From an uncultured Lachnospiraceae bacterium (GTDB taxonomy: Bacteria; Bacillota; Clostridia; Lachnospirales; Lachnospiraceae), in assembly GCA_910577735.1 (NCBI GenBank), contig CAJTOO010000007.1:62350-126349 (forward strand): DNA of 64,000 nucleotides, in the 5' to 3' direction. This document shows positions 36,409-45,263 of the stretch, piece after piece. A program made the translations under genes and the position numbers. Numbering within the stretch: the stretch's first letter is position 1; each line of letters starts with the position of its first letter. The notes below the pieces were generated by a model. That model ran no database searches and was not told the DNA's origin. It saw nothing but the letters and a program-made list of their open reading frames with translations.

Positions 36409-37494
36409 TTATTCCTCCTCAATGACCGCATAATCTTCATTGGCAATGCGTTCCCTGATGGTCTCCCGTGCTATCTCCATATCTTCCTGCCACAATGTAT
36501 AGGCTTCATTCCAGGACTCATATCTGCCATCCTGCCGTTTATCCTCAAACACATAATGCTCTGTCAGATATTGTTCCAAAAACGCCGTACACTTTTCCGC
36601 CCCGACTGCATTGGTATGGCTTCCGTAATCTGCAAAGTCTTCCTCAAAGATAATGCCAATCTCTTCATAGTAGTTGTTCATATTTAAGAAAGGATAGCCA
36701 TAGGAGGCTGTGATTTCTTCCATATAATTAAACATCTGCTGTTCTTCCAGGGATACCCCGTAAGGGGAAACCAAAAACAATGCCTCTTTATCGCTTTTTT
36801 GCAAAAATAGAAGCAGGTCTGTTAAGCATTCTTCCTGTTCCCTGGGAATCTGCCTTTTCCCCTCTGCCCCGCCGCAGTCCGGCATGGGCTGGGGACCCAC
36901 CTCATCCTTGAGCGTATAGCCCTTTAGAGGGCTTTTTTTATGATAGAACATATTCCCCCACTCTGAGGGCAGTGCCAGCATTTTCCAGTTGGTGTGATAT
37001 TTCATGATATCCAGGTAGTAAGTAAGCCGTCCTTCTTTGTCATCCTCCGGCACCATCGCCTGTATGGTACGGATCCTGTGAGGAGAATACTTCATATTAT
37101 CCGTCACGCCTCTGGTATAGGCCATATTCTCTAACAGCCCCTGATCCTCTATGGTGTACATACGCATCTCAAAGATATAAAGCTGCGGCGATTGGGTTTT
37201 CTCCGCCTCCTCCACCAGATAACGCATGGCTATGGGTCTTTGCATATTAGAGGAGAGCGGATACATGGCGATTCCGGTCTCCCCCCACAGTTTAGGAGCT
37301 GCGTAGTAAGGAAACACCGGACTGGAACCAATCATGATAACATCCAGCGTATCCTCCCCCTCCGCATAGAACCCGGAAAAGCGGTCCTTCACGTCCCCGT
37401 TTGTTCTTACCATATAAGATACCGGCAGGAGCACTGCCAGAAAGATGGCAATGAAAGCCGTTATCTGTATTGTAATTTTCCATTTCTCTTTCAT
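36409..37494 (-). CDS. SGNH-like membrane protein without adjacent MBOAT
   Basis: 361 residues. One N-terminal membrane helix (about residues 8-28), rest outside. Serine block VIMIGSSPVFPYYA near residue 54; Asp/His block FADYGSHTNAVGAEK near residue 292. This is the AlgX/DltD-like layout, but unlike the other two SGNH proteins in the window it has no MBOAT neighbour; the nearest are about 6 and 16 kb away. It may serve one of those MBOATs or act as an esterase. AAAGGAG ribosome site. Confidence 0.72.
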   Translation of the reverse strand: MKEKWKITIQITAFIAIFLAVLLPVSYMVRTNGDVKDRFSGFYAEGEDTLDVIMIGSSPVFPYYAAPKLWGETGIAMYPLSSNMQRPIAMRYLVEEAEKTQSPQLYIFEMRMYTIEDQGLLENMAYTRGVTDNMKYSPHRIRTIQAMVPEDDKEGRLTYYLDIMKYHTNWKMLALPSEWGNMFYHKKSPLKGYTLKDEVGPQPMPDCGGAEGKRQIPREQEECLTDLLLFLQKSDKEALFLVSPYGVSLEEQQMFNYMEEITASYGYPFLNMNNYYEEIGIIFEEDFADYGSHTNAVGAEKCTAFLEQYLTEHYVFEDKRQDGRYESWNEAYTLWQEDMEIARETIRERIANEDYAVIEEE

Positions 37495-37537
37495 ATACCG
37501 CTCCTTTCCTGCATGTTATCCTCGCAGTATATCTTAA

Positions 37538-38659
37538 TCAATCATCAAAACATTCATCCATCATCGAATCAAAATATTCTTTCCAAAGACGATTTACCCG
37601 CTCTGGCGCCAGCCTTTCCTGAATCTTTACCGCCTCTCTGCCAAGCCTCTGCGCATAAACAGGGTCGCCTAACAGTCTATCCATGGCCTCCTCCAAGGCT
37701 TTCTGATCCCCCACAGGGATAATCAGCCCATCCACTCCATCCGTCATCAGCTCCACCGTACCGCCGCTTGGCACATCTGTAGCAATCACCGGAAGCCCTG
37801 TAGCCAGCGCCTCAATCAAAGCATTGGAAACGCCCTCTGAGTAAGATGTCAATAAAAACAGCGACGCCTTCTCAATCCTCTGCGCCACATTGGGAATCAC
37901 GCCCGGCAGTTCCACTCGTTCACCCACACCCAAGTCCTCCGCCAGCGCCTTTAAATAGGAATGTAACTCTCCATCACCATAGATTGTTAACACATATTCC
38001 GGATATTTGCCACTGAGTCTGGCGAAAGCACGTATCATCATCTCATGATTCTTATTGGCATCCATACGTCCCACAGAAACAATCTGGGGCTTACGTTCCC
38101 CCTCATAACGCGGCTTCATAAAATCCGGATTCAGGGAATTTGGAAGTATCACCGCCCGTTTCCCCACTCTTTCAGAAAAGAAATTCCTGGATCTTTCCGT
38201 CTGCAAAATAACACCCGCCGCAAATGGGAAGAGTAGATTGGCCAGCATCGGCATCACCCTGCCCGGATATTCTTCCCTGGCTTCTCCCACAACTGACACC
38301 ACAGGTCTGGTTCGCGTCCCCATTGTGGTAACAACTGTCATAAAATTATTTTTGCCAATACAGGATAACACCAGATCGGGTTCATATTTCTTCCATATCA
38401 GATGTAATTTTTTAAGTCTTCGACAGAAGTTTACAACCCGGCTTCCGGTAATCTCCTTTTCATCAATTTCAGAGATAACACGCGCAATTCCTTCCGGAAG
38501 GGAATACTCATCCTCTTTGCGGTACTGCGTCACCATTGTGACCCGATATCCCTCCTTCGTAAAGTACTCTGCCAGATTCACGAATACTCTCTCTGCCCCT
38601 CCCTTATGTAGGGAGCCTATATAGAACGCTATATGTTTTCCTCTTCCGATCTTTTTCAT
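37538..38659 (-). CDS. GT4 glycosyltransferase
   Basis: 373 residues. HKGGAERVFVNLAEYF at the N-terminus, IVSVGRMDANKNHEMMIRAFA as donor-domain start, and EX7E in TSYSEGVSNALIEALATG. The same GGAERV subgroup includes the genes at 41777 and 50505. The start is preceded by GAAGGAAC and a four-codon ATG-to-TGA reading frame whose stop overlaps the start codon. The gene follows a 224-bp AT-rich spacer. Confidence 0.92.
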   Translation of the reverse strand: MKKIGRGKHIAFYIGSLHKGGAERVFVNLAEYFTKEGYRVTMVTQYRKEDEYSLPEGIARVISEIDEKEITGSRVVNFCRRLKKLHLIWKKYEPDLVLSCIGKNNFMTVVTTMGTRTRPVVSVVGEAREEYPGRVMPMLANLLFPFAAGVILQTERSRNFFSERVGKRAVILPNSLNPDFMKPRYEGERKPQIVSVGRMDANKNHEMMIRAFARLSGKYPEYVLTIYGDGELHSYLKALAEDLGVGERVELPGVIPNVAQRIEKASLFLLTSYSEGVSNALIEALATGLPVIATDVPSGGTVELMTDGVDGLIIPVGDQKALEEAMDRLLGDPVYAQRLGREAVKIQERLAPERVNRLWKEYFDSMMDECFDD

Positions 38660-38883
38660 GCCGCTTGCATAAGTTCCTTCATTTTTCTACACAAACCTTC
38701 CTTTTTTGCAACTCAATCCTGCATTTTCATGCAAAACAGTCTCAAATCGACATTTTAATTAAATTTTCCTTTACTTTTACCCCTCTGAATTCACTGACAA
38801 TTTCTTCTCTTTTCTGATAATTTTCTTCTTAAAATTTCACTTTTACGTACACCATTTCGTAATTTTTAACATCCCGTTTGTTA
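38660..38883 (-). other. AT-rich spacer, the longest non-repeat gap between genes
   Basis: 224 bp between the second AsnB gene and a GT4 gene, clearly richer in A and T than the coding sequence around it. I searched for a promoter reading leftward and found only weak matches (for example TTGTCA with no good -10). It holds a four-codon frame (ATG at about 38675) just ahead of the GT4 start. No convincing terminator hairpin was seen. Confidence 0.5.
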
Positions 38884-40782
38884 TCATTTTTGATGATATG
38901 TCTCATACCACTGCTGAAATACAAAGAACGACCAAGATAGTTTAGAGTAGTTGGCCCCCGTTGCCGGACCCCCGTCACCGGTTCGAATATAACTTTGAAT
39001 CATCTCTGACACATATGCCGCATCAAAAATCGACTGTTCTTTTAAAAATTCATAACTACTGTAATCCAACAATTTTTCTCTCAAAGGACCTCTCAGCCAC
39101 TTGTCAAGCGGTACTCCAAAACCCACCTTCGGACGATCCAATAAATCCCGTGAAATATAATCACAGGCGATATCTTTTAAGATGTGTTTCTTGTCTCCAC
39201 CGGCATATTTATACCTGTGAGGAATCCGATAAGAGAGTTCCATCACATCCTTATCCAGAATCGGGCACCTGGATTCCAATGAATATTTCATGGAAGCCCT
39301 GTCCACTTTACAGAGAATATCCCCCGGCAGATAAGTGTCCATGTCCACAAGCATTCTTTTCACCTGCCAGTTGCCAACCTGATACCCACTCTCAATCAGA
39401 TAGTGTACCGGCAAAGCACTTACCCCTGACGGCAGTTCTCCCACCATAGCTCTTGCCATCACAGGATAGTTACCTGCCCCGAACTGGGTCTTGCTCTCCC
39501 GCTCTCTGTTGCCGGCAATCACACGTACCCTGAAAGGCAGCTTGTCCTCCAGATGCATCTGCTTTGCCCCGGGCAGATTACACAGACCATGAACCATCCC
39601 GCCAAGCACATCTAATTTCTGCGCCTGAGCCACATTCTCATAAATATTATATCCACAATAAAACTCATCCCCGCCATCTCCCGACAAGGCCACCGTCACA
39701 TGCTCTCTGGCAAGTTCAGAAACCATCATGGTGGCAATCTGAGAGCTGTCTGCAAAGGGCTCATCATAATACTTCGCTATGCTCTCCACCAACCCGAACA
39801 TATCTTCCTCGCCGATATAGAGTTCTGTATGTTCTGTTCCCAGATAGTCCGCAACCGCTTTGGCATATTTGGCCTCGTTATATTTTTCTTCATGAAAACC
39901 AATGGAAAATGTCTTGACCGGCTGCCCGGAGTGTTCCTGGGCAATGGCAGTCACCAAAGAGGAATCATAGCCGCCGCTTAAGAAAGCGCCCAAAGGCACA
40001 TCCGCAATCATACGAAGCGACACCGCTTTTCTCAAAGCCGCTTTCAGCTGCTCTTTCGCTTCCTCATAACTGTTTACCGGCTCCCTCATCGCAGCCCTGT
40101 AGACTTCCTTCACATCCCAGTATTTCCAGGTCCTGATCCGGCCGCCGTGAAATTTCAAAACCATACCTGGTTCCAGTTTATACACATTTTCATAAATGCT
40201 CTCCGGCGCATTGATATACTGCTGAAAGAGATAACGGGAAAGCACCGCTCTGGCAATCCTCCCCTCAAACCCCGGACAGTGCATAATCGGTTTTAACTCT
40301 GAGGCAAATACCAGCTGGTTGTCCTCATACCAATAATAAAGCGGCTTCTTGCCGATGCGGTCCCTGACCAGATAGACATCCTGCGTCTGCCGGTCAAACA
40401 ATGCAATCGCAAACATTCCGTTGAACCGCTCCAGACACTGCATCCCCCATTTTAAATAGGCGGCTATGATAACTTCCGTATCACAGTCTGACCGGAAGGG
40501 ATAGTCCGCCAATTCTTCCTTAAGTTCCTTGAAATTATAAATCTCACCGTTAAAGACCACAGATACTCGCTGATCTGGCGAATGCATGGGCTGATGCCCC
40601 AGCGCCGACAGATCCAAAATCGACAGGCGCCTCTGGGCAAATCCAACCGTATATCCCCCGGACATGGGAAAGATTTCCGCCCCGCTGTCATCGGGACCCC
40701 TGTGATACATTGTATCATTCATCTCCTGCAGCTTTTGTAAACTGATATTCTTTTTACTGATGTACCCACATATTCCACACAT
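38884..40782 (-). CDS. asnB: Glutamine-hydrolysing asparagine synthetase-like amidotransferase
   Basis: 632 residues. MCGICGY with Cys2, FNGEIYNFKE, RDRIGKKPLYYW in the glutaminase domain; AFLSGGYDSSLVTA and SGDGGDEFYCGY in the synthetase domain. It is clearly related to but distinct from the AsnB at 34465, so the two are not a recent duplication. Two copies suggest two amidated sugars or acceptors. GGGGAGATT ribosome site. Confidence 0.92.
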   Translation of the reverse strand: MCGICGYISKKNISLQKLQEMNDTMYHRGPDDSGAEIFPMSGGYTVGFAQRRLSILDLSALGHQPMHSPDQRVSVVFNGEIYNFKELKEELADYPFRSDCDTEVIIAAYLKWGMQCLERFNGMFAIALFDRQTQDVYLVRDRIGKKPLYYWYEDNQLVFASELKPIMHCPGFEGRIARAVLSRYLFQQYINAPESIYENVYKLEPGMVLKFHGGRIRTWKYWDVKEVYRAAMREPVNSYEEAKEQLKAALRKAVSLRMIADVPLGAFLSGGYDSSLVTAIAQEHSGQPVKTFSIGFHEEKYNEAKYAKAVADYLGTEHTELYIGEEDMFGLVESIAKYYDEPFADSSQIATMMVSELAREHVTVALSGDGGDEFYCGYNIYENVAQAQKLDVLGGMVHGLCNLPGAKQMHLEDKLPFRVRVIAGNRERESKTQFGAGNYPVMARAMVGELPSGVSALPVHYLIESGYQVGNWQVKRMLVDMDTYLPGDILCKVDRASMKYSLESRCPILDKDVMELSYRIPHRYKYAGGDKKHILKDIACDYISRDLLDRPKVGFGVPLDKWLRGPLREKLLDYSSYEFLKEQSIFDAAYVSEMIQSYIRTGDGGPATGANYSKLSWSFFVFQQWYETYHQK

Positions 40783-40862
40783 ACTAATCTCCCCTGTCAG
40801 AACAGTTTACTGCCATGACCCGCGCCGGAAATCCGGAGCTTTCCGAAGAAATTCCCGGTCTC

Positions 40863-41621
40863 CTAGCGCACATCCTTCTCCATGAAGTAATCCCGGTACT
40901 CTCCAAAATCCTTGCACTCGTTATCTACCGATTCTATTAGTTCTACATATTTTTCCTGAATCAGCGCCCTGTAATTCTCAAAGTTTGTATAGCCCTTCTT
41001 GCACCAGGCAAAAGGATGTGTCAGGATCTGTACTTTATCATGCCCTGTGATATTGGCTTCCTCCGGATAACCATAACGCCAGATATGATTGGCATCCGAC
41101 ATATATTTTACCTGCAGAGGCGTACCTTCCGTCACATTATCTGCAAAAGTAAAAAATTCATCCTGATAAGCGTTCAAAATCCCGTCCAGCTTGATATTCT
41201 CCTTCAATACATCCCTGGAAGGCCGATGTACCGAAAATTCCGTTATGGCAAAGCCGAACATCTCACTTAGGATTTCTATCTCCTTCTTGATACGTCCTCG
41301 AATCTGCTGCATATCCGTCATGCCATTTAATGCAAAGTGCAGGCCGATATGCTGTCCTCTCTCATGCATATCCTTTATGATATCCATGTTTTTCTTAGAG
41401 AGAATATTATAGGAATTATTGGTCCACTGAAAAAAGTAAGTGGATATGAAATCCATACTCTGCTCCACCTTGGCAAGCTGATACGCCCTGTCCACGCTAT
41501 ACTCCACATCATGGCGCATGATGATGAACTTGTCCCTTGTAAGAGCCTCAGCATAACCGCACTGCCTGCCTGTAGACTTTATGATTCTGATGATTTCTCT
41601 GTAATCGTCAAATGAAAACAT
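40863..41621 (-). CDS. Polysaccharide deacetylase-like (NodB-fold) protein
   Basis: 252 residues. FIIMRHDVEYSVDRAYQLAKVEQ gives the Asp of the NodB motif 1, STYFFQW the second strand, GQHIGLHFAL the motif-2 histidine, and ILTHPFAW a late histidine. This pattern is the polysaccharide deacetylase-like group often found in capsule loci; many members have no shown activity. No signal peptide, so it would act in the cytoplasm. It is the first gene behind the promoter at 41684-41712. Confidence 0.78.
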   Translation of the reverse strand: MFSFDDYREIIRIIKSTGRQCGYAEALTRDKFIIMRHDVEYSVDRAYQLAKVEQSMDFISTYFFQWTNNSYNILSKKNMDIIKDMHERGQHIGLHFALNGMTDMQQIRGRIKKEIEILSEMFGFAITEFSVHRPSRDVLKENIKLDGILNAYQDEFFTFADNVTEGTPLQVKYMSDANHIWRYGYPEEANITGHDKVQILTHPFAWCKKGYTNFENYRALIQEKYVELIESVDNECKDFGEYRDYFMEKDVR

Positions 41622-41683
41622 GGCTTCTCTCCGTTTTTCTATAGTATTTATGCAATCGCTATTTCACGCTTCATTCTGTAGTT

Positions 41684-41712
41684 ATTATACCCTGTAAGCC
41701 GGGAAGTAGCAA
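41684..41712 (-). promoter_or_regulatory. Probable sigma-A promoter for genes from 41621 leftward
   Basis: On the minus strand: -35 TTGCTA (41712-41707), a 17-nt spacer, and a perfect -10 TATAAT (41689-41684). Transcription would start near 41677, about 56 nt before the ATG of the deacetylase-like gene. It is the best promoter match seen in the window and splits the block into at least two transcription units. Confidence 0.6.
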
Positions 41713-41776
41713 GAAAAGATGGGGCCTGAGGTTCCGGCATACCGATCTTCGTAATTCCCTCCGCATCCCGCTCTGT

Positions 41777-42874
41777 TCACCCACACAGCTCCTCCATATA
41801 CGCCCGCCACTGTTCATAAATCGTCTCCGCATTAGCCCGGTCCGCAATCTTTCTTGCCTCCATGCCCAGTTTCTGTGCTAATTCCGGCTCCTCAATCAGA
41901 CGGTTCATGCCATCTATCAAGGCTTTCTCATCTTTGATCGGAATCAGCAGCCCGTCCACCTCATCAGTCATGATTGTCCGCGGACCTCCACAAGGGCAAT
42001 CTGTGGCCACAATGGGGAGCCCCAGTGCCATGGCTTCCATCAGCGCATTGGGCAGTCCTTCCCAGTCTGATGTAAAAGCAAAAAGCGCCGCATCCGCCAA
42101 ATCTTTTTCCAGACTGTTACTGGCACCCATCAGATGAATATAGTCCTGTGCCTGCAATTCTTCTATCAGGTTTTCTAAAATTTCCCTGGTGCCGTCAAAG
42201 GAATCACCGCCATAAATCTTCAGATCATAGTCCGGATGTTTCGCATGCACTTTCGCAAAAGCCCGAAGCAGCATAGGCTGATTCTTAAAGTCCACCAACC
42301 TGCCCGACTGCACTACTGTTTTGGTTCGTTTTGCAGGCACCGGCACACCGATATATTTGGGATTCAGTGGATTTAAGATAATTCGGGAGTTTGTCTGCAG
42401 TCTGGGCGCAAAGAACTCCCTGGCTCCCTGGGTCTGAAACACACAGCCATTCACCCTGGGAAACAAAAGAGGTATCTGTATCTTATCGGACCACTCCTCA
42501 TAATGCCCCACCGGATCCGTGCGGATGGAAATAAGCACTGGCACCTTTACAAAAAGCGCTGCCATCAATCCCCTGTAAATTGCCCTTCTGGCAAAAGGCA
42601 CCAGAATATCCGGCCTCTCCTGTTTCAGAAGACGCCGCAGATACTTGACCCGGAGCAGAAACTGCACAATCCGGTTCCTATGCTCATCCTCTTTCGTCAG
42701 GCCCACATGTATCCGGCGCACCCTCTCATCCGTCTCAAACTCATTCTCTCCAAACCACTCTGTGGCAATGATCACTTCATATCCGTTCGCCGCAAACTGG
42801 TTGGCCAGATTGGTAACCACCCGTTCTGCGCCGCCCTGTTCCAGACAATTTAAATGAAATATGATTTTGTGCAT
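41777..42874 (-). CDS. GT4 glycosyltransferase
   Basis: 365 residues. LEQGGAERVVTNLANQF, VVQSGRLVDFKNQPMLLRAFA and EX7E in TSDWEGLPNALMEAMALG. It belongs to the same subgroup as 37538 and 50505 in this window. Retaining transferase, donor unknown. It ends about 65 bp upstream of the -35 box of the internal promoter, so it is probably the last gene of the upstream transcription unit. Confidence 0.92.
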   Translation of the reverse strand: MHKIIFHLNCLEQGGAERVVTNLANQFAANGYEVIIATEWFGENEFETDERVRRIHVGLTKEDEHRNRIVQFLLRVKYLRRLLKQERPDILVPFARRAIYRGLMAALFVKVPVLISIRTDPVGHYEEWSDKIQIPLLFPRVNGCVFQTQGAREFFAPRLQTNSRIILNPLNPKYIGVPVPAKRTKTVVQSGRLVDFKNQPMLLRAFAKVHAKHPDYDLKIYGGDSFDGTREILENLIEELQAQDYIHLMGASNSLEKDLADAALFAFTSDWEGLPNALMEAMALGLPIVATDCPCGGPRTIMTDEVDGLLIPIKDEKALIDGMNRLIEEPELAQKLGMEARKIADRANAETIYEQWRAYMEELCG

Positions 42875-42925
42875 GTTATCCTCACTCCTGCGCGTTTACG
42901 CCATGGGCAGCGCAAGTCTTCCATC

Positions 42926-43264
42926 TTAATCCGCAGCCTTTTCAACCACTTTGACACGATACACTTCCCCTAACTGAGCCGGATCAGTTTCCATGATTTC
43001 ACCACTATATGTGATTTCTATCACATCCCCCACTTCCGCTTCCCCCTCAGACGGCCACGCATCTGCCGAAGATAAATCTCCCGTGTAAACTACAATCCGG
43101 TCTGCACTGCTAAGTTCAAGACTTCCTGCAACCGGTTCCACCAAATAATAAGAACCATCACGGATTTCAAGTACGACTGCTTCAAATGTAGTCCCTTCCT
43201 CACCACATGCTGTCATCATGAAAGTCCAGACAAGCAACAGAACAAACAAACCATATTTTTTCAT
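42926..43264 (-). CDS. Small lipoprotein
   Basis: 112 residues from the ATG at 43264, six bases behind GGGAGG; the TTG two codons earlier is less likely. A signal peptide (residues 3-20) ends in the lipobox MTAC with Cys at about 20. The remaining 90 residues are acidic and beta-rich (AVVLEIRDGSYYLVEP, GDVIEITYSGEIMETDP), similar in outline to DUF3221-like OB-fold lipoproteins. Function unknown. It is the last gene of the dlt-like set, 91 bp behind the MBOAT gene, and may assist acyl transfer outside the cell. Confidence 0.75.
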   Translation of the reverse strand: MKKYGLFVLLLVWTFMMTACGEEGTTFEAVVLEIRDGSYYLVEPVAGSLELSSADRIVVYTGDLSSADAWPSEGEAEVGDVIEITYSGEIMETDPAQLGEVYRVKVVEKAAD

Positions 43265-43355
43265 AGGCAACCTCCCGATTCCATTAGCAACAATTGTACC
43301 CCTGTGCCGCTTCCATCAGACCTGCTCCTTTCCCTGCCAGATCACTGATAAGGTC

Positions 43356-44927
43356 TTAAAAGCTCTGGTACATGAACACCGCCGTGTCATACCCGCCGCC
43401 ATAAATTCCTGTGATAAGCACCACCAGCAAGATTCCATAATAGCAGCACCATCTCACTGGCATAGGCCATCCTGCCAGATAAGCCCGCACATCTTTCCCC
43501 TGTTCCTCCCACACAGACACCGCCAGCCACAGACCAAGCGCCGCCGCCAAAAGCAGGAAACCATACTTACTGATTCCATAAGAAGTGACGGTCTGGGAAA
43601 ACAGCGCACCCACATCCGGTCTGGTAATCACTGCCCGGTAAATCGCTCCCGCCTGGGCAAGGCTCTCACTGCGAATCAGCACATCGGCCACAAATACGAT
43701 TAACCAGGTTCTGGCCATACAGAAGAAACCATAAGCTTTCCCGTCCTTCACATGGAGTTTCTCCTTCCAACTCGTGTACTGTGTCTCCAACACAAGAGAA
43801 ATACTCATAATCAAACCATAATAAACGCCCCACAGCATATAACCGACCGTCCTGCCGTGCCACATACCGGTCAGCAGCCAGACCAGCATCGTTCCTATGA
43901 TCGGCACCACATGTCTGCCCATGGACGGCCATTTTTTCTTGGCAGTCCTGGTAATCTTACGGCCTGTCCCCGACATGACAAAGGAAAACATCACATAGTC
44001 TTTAAACCAGGTACCCAGGGTGATATGCCACCTGCGCCAGAATTCTGCCACCGATTTAGAAAAATAAGGCCTCTTAAAATTCTCCGGCAGGAAAATATCG
44101 AAGGTCTCGCTGACTCCCAGCGCCATATCCATATAACCGGAAAAATCTGCATACAGCTGTAACATATAAAGTATCACCGCTGCCGCGAAGATACTTCCCG
44201 GCACCGCTGAGACATCACTGGCAAACACAGTATCCACAAACAATGCAATCCGGTCTGCAATCACCAGTTTCTTGAAGGCGCCCCAGACAAAGCGCTGTAT
44301 CCCCCGCAGCATCCTGTCATAGTCAAAAATATGCTCTTTCTCAATTTCTTCCTTCAGTTTGCCGAAGCGATTGAAGGGTCCCTGGGTGACTGCCGGAAAA
44401 TAGGACAGAAACAACAGCACCTTCAGGGGATTTTCCTCCGCCTCGCACTGCTCCCGTCCAACATCCACCACATAACTGATGGCCGTCAGGGTATAGAAAG
44501 AAATGCCAAGGGGCATGATCACTTTTTCAAAAAATCCTGTGGGAACACCCCAGACCGTCAGAACTGGCAGGGTCACGACTGTGTATTTATAGAAAATCAA
44601 CAATCCCAGATGCAACGCAAAATAAAGGATTTGAACGAGCTTCCTCTTCTTTTCAAATCCTTGCTTTACTTCTTTCTTACTCTCTTTATCCGTACAATTT
44701 ACAAGGGCTGTGCGCTGTGCCAAAAGACTCTCCCGCAAGTAGATACCACAGCCATAGGTTGTGACACAGGAAAGAAGCAGGCTCACCGGCACACCCTGCA
44801 GCCCGACTACGTAAAACACAAGCCCCGCCACAAGAAGTATCTGCCATTTCCGCTTCTGCGGCACCAGATAATAAAGGGCGAAGGTAATCACCCACAACAA
44901 CACAAAGGTGTAGGATAAAACTTGCAT
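43356..44927 (-). CDS. MBOAT acyltransferase of the dlt-like set
   Basis: 523 residues, about 11-12 membrane helices. MPLGISFYTLTAISYVVDVGREQ, FPAVTQGPFNRFGK, FWRRWHITLGTWFKDYVMFS and GMWHGRTVGYMLWGVYYG, with the catalytic His in the last block. Unlike the AlgI-type copy at 18906 it lacks PLGGNR after the HITLGTWF block, which is closer to DltB-type proteins. Its ATG directly follows the TAA of the carrier protein gene (TAAATG) and GGAGGAA lies in that gene, so the two are coupled. Proposed role: moving the carrier-bound acyl group across the membrane. Confidence 0.92.
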   Translation of the reverse strand: MQVLSYTFVLLWVITFALYYLVPQKRKWQILLVAGLVFYVVGLQGVPVSLLLSCVTTYGCGIYLRESLLAQRTALVNCTDKESKKEVKQGFEKKRKLVQILYFALHLGLLIFYKYTVVTLPVLTVWGVPTGFFEKVIMPLGISFYTLTAISYVVDVGREQCEAEENPLKVLLFLSYFPAVTQGPFNRFGKLKEEIEKEHIFDYDRMLRGIQRFVWGAFKKLVIADRIALFVDTVFASDVSAVPGSIFAAAVILYMLQLYADFSGYMDMALGVSETFDIFLPENFKRPYFSKSVAEFWRRWHITLGTWFKDYVMFSFVMSGTGRKITRTAKKKWPSMGRHVVPIIGTMLVWLLTGMWHGRTVGYMLWGVYYGLIMSISLVLETQYTSWKEKLHVKDGKAYGFFCMARTWLIVFVADVLIRSESLAQAGAIYRAVITRPDVGALFSQTVTSYGISKYGFLLLAAALGLWLAVSVWEEQGKDVRAYLAGWPMPVRWCCYYGILLVVLITGIYGGGYDTAVFMYQSF

Positions 44928-45158
44928 TTATTCCTCCAACAAACGCTCAACAAGGGCAATTATCGCCTCTTTGTTCTTAAAGTTCTCCGCCACCACATAC
45001 TTGGCGTCTATCTCGATATCAAACTCCTCTTCCAACTCACTCACAATATTGATGACAGTAAAGGAATCGATGATTCCATCCTCCATCATGCTGTCACCGT
45101 CGTACGAAAGAGCCTCCTCACAGTATTCTTCCAGAATTTCCAACACTTTTTCTTCCAT
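44928..45158 (-). CDS. Acyl/aminoacyl carrier protein (DltC-like)
   Basis: 76 residues from the ATG at 45158 behind AAAGGA; the frame runs 13 codons further up without support. The four-helix carrier fold is acidic, and the phosphopantetheine site is the Ser in GIIDSFTVINIV near residue 31, matching the DSF pattern of DltC rather than the DSL pattern of fatty-acid ACP. It lies between a formyltransferase and an MBOAT gene, with a DltA-like ligase two genes upstream. In dlt systems this protein carries D-alanine as a thioester to DltB. Confidence 0.88.
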   Translation of the reverse strand: MEEKVLEILEEYCEEALSYDGDSMMEDGIIDSFTVINIVSELEEEFDIEIDAKYVVAENFKNKEAIIALVERLLEE

Positions 45159-45263
45159 AGTATATCCTTTCCTTAAAACTTTCACTCCGTTTCTCATCGG
45201 TTCCCTTCACAAAGCGCATCTTCTCATCCAGTATTTATCAGTTTACACCTCATTTCCGGTATC

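Noticed and set aside
41713..41776. Possible terminator behind the GT4 gene at 41777
   Set aside because: Only short GC pairings and a broken T-run were seen, with no clear stem.
44928..45158. Carrier protein as fatty-acid ACP
   Set aside because: The site is DSF rather than DSL and all neighbours are dlt-like, with no fatty-acid synthesis gene nearby.
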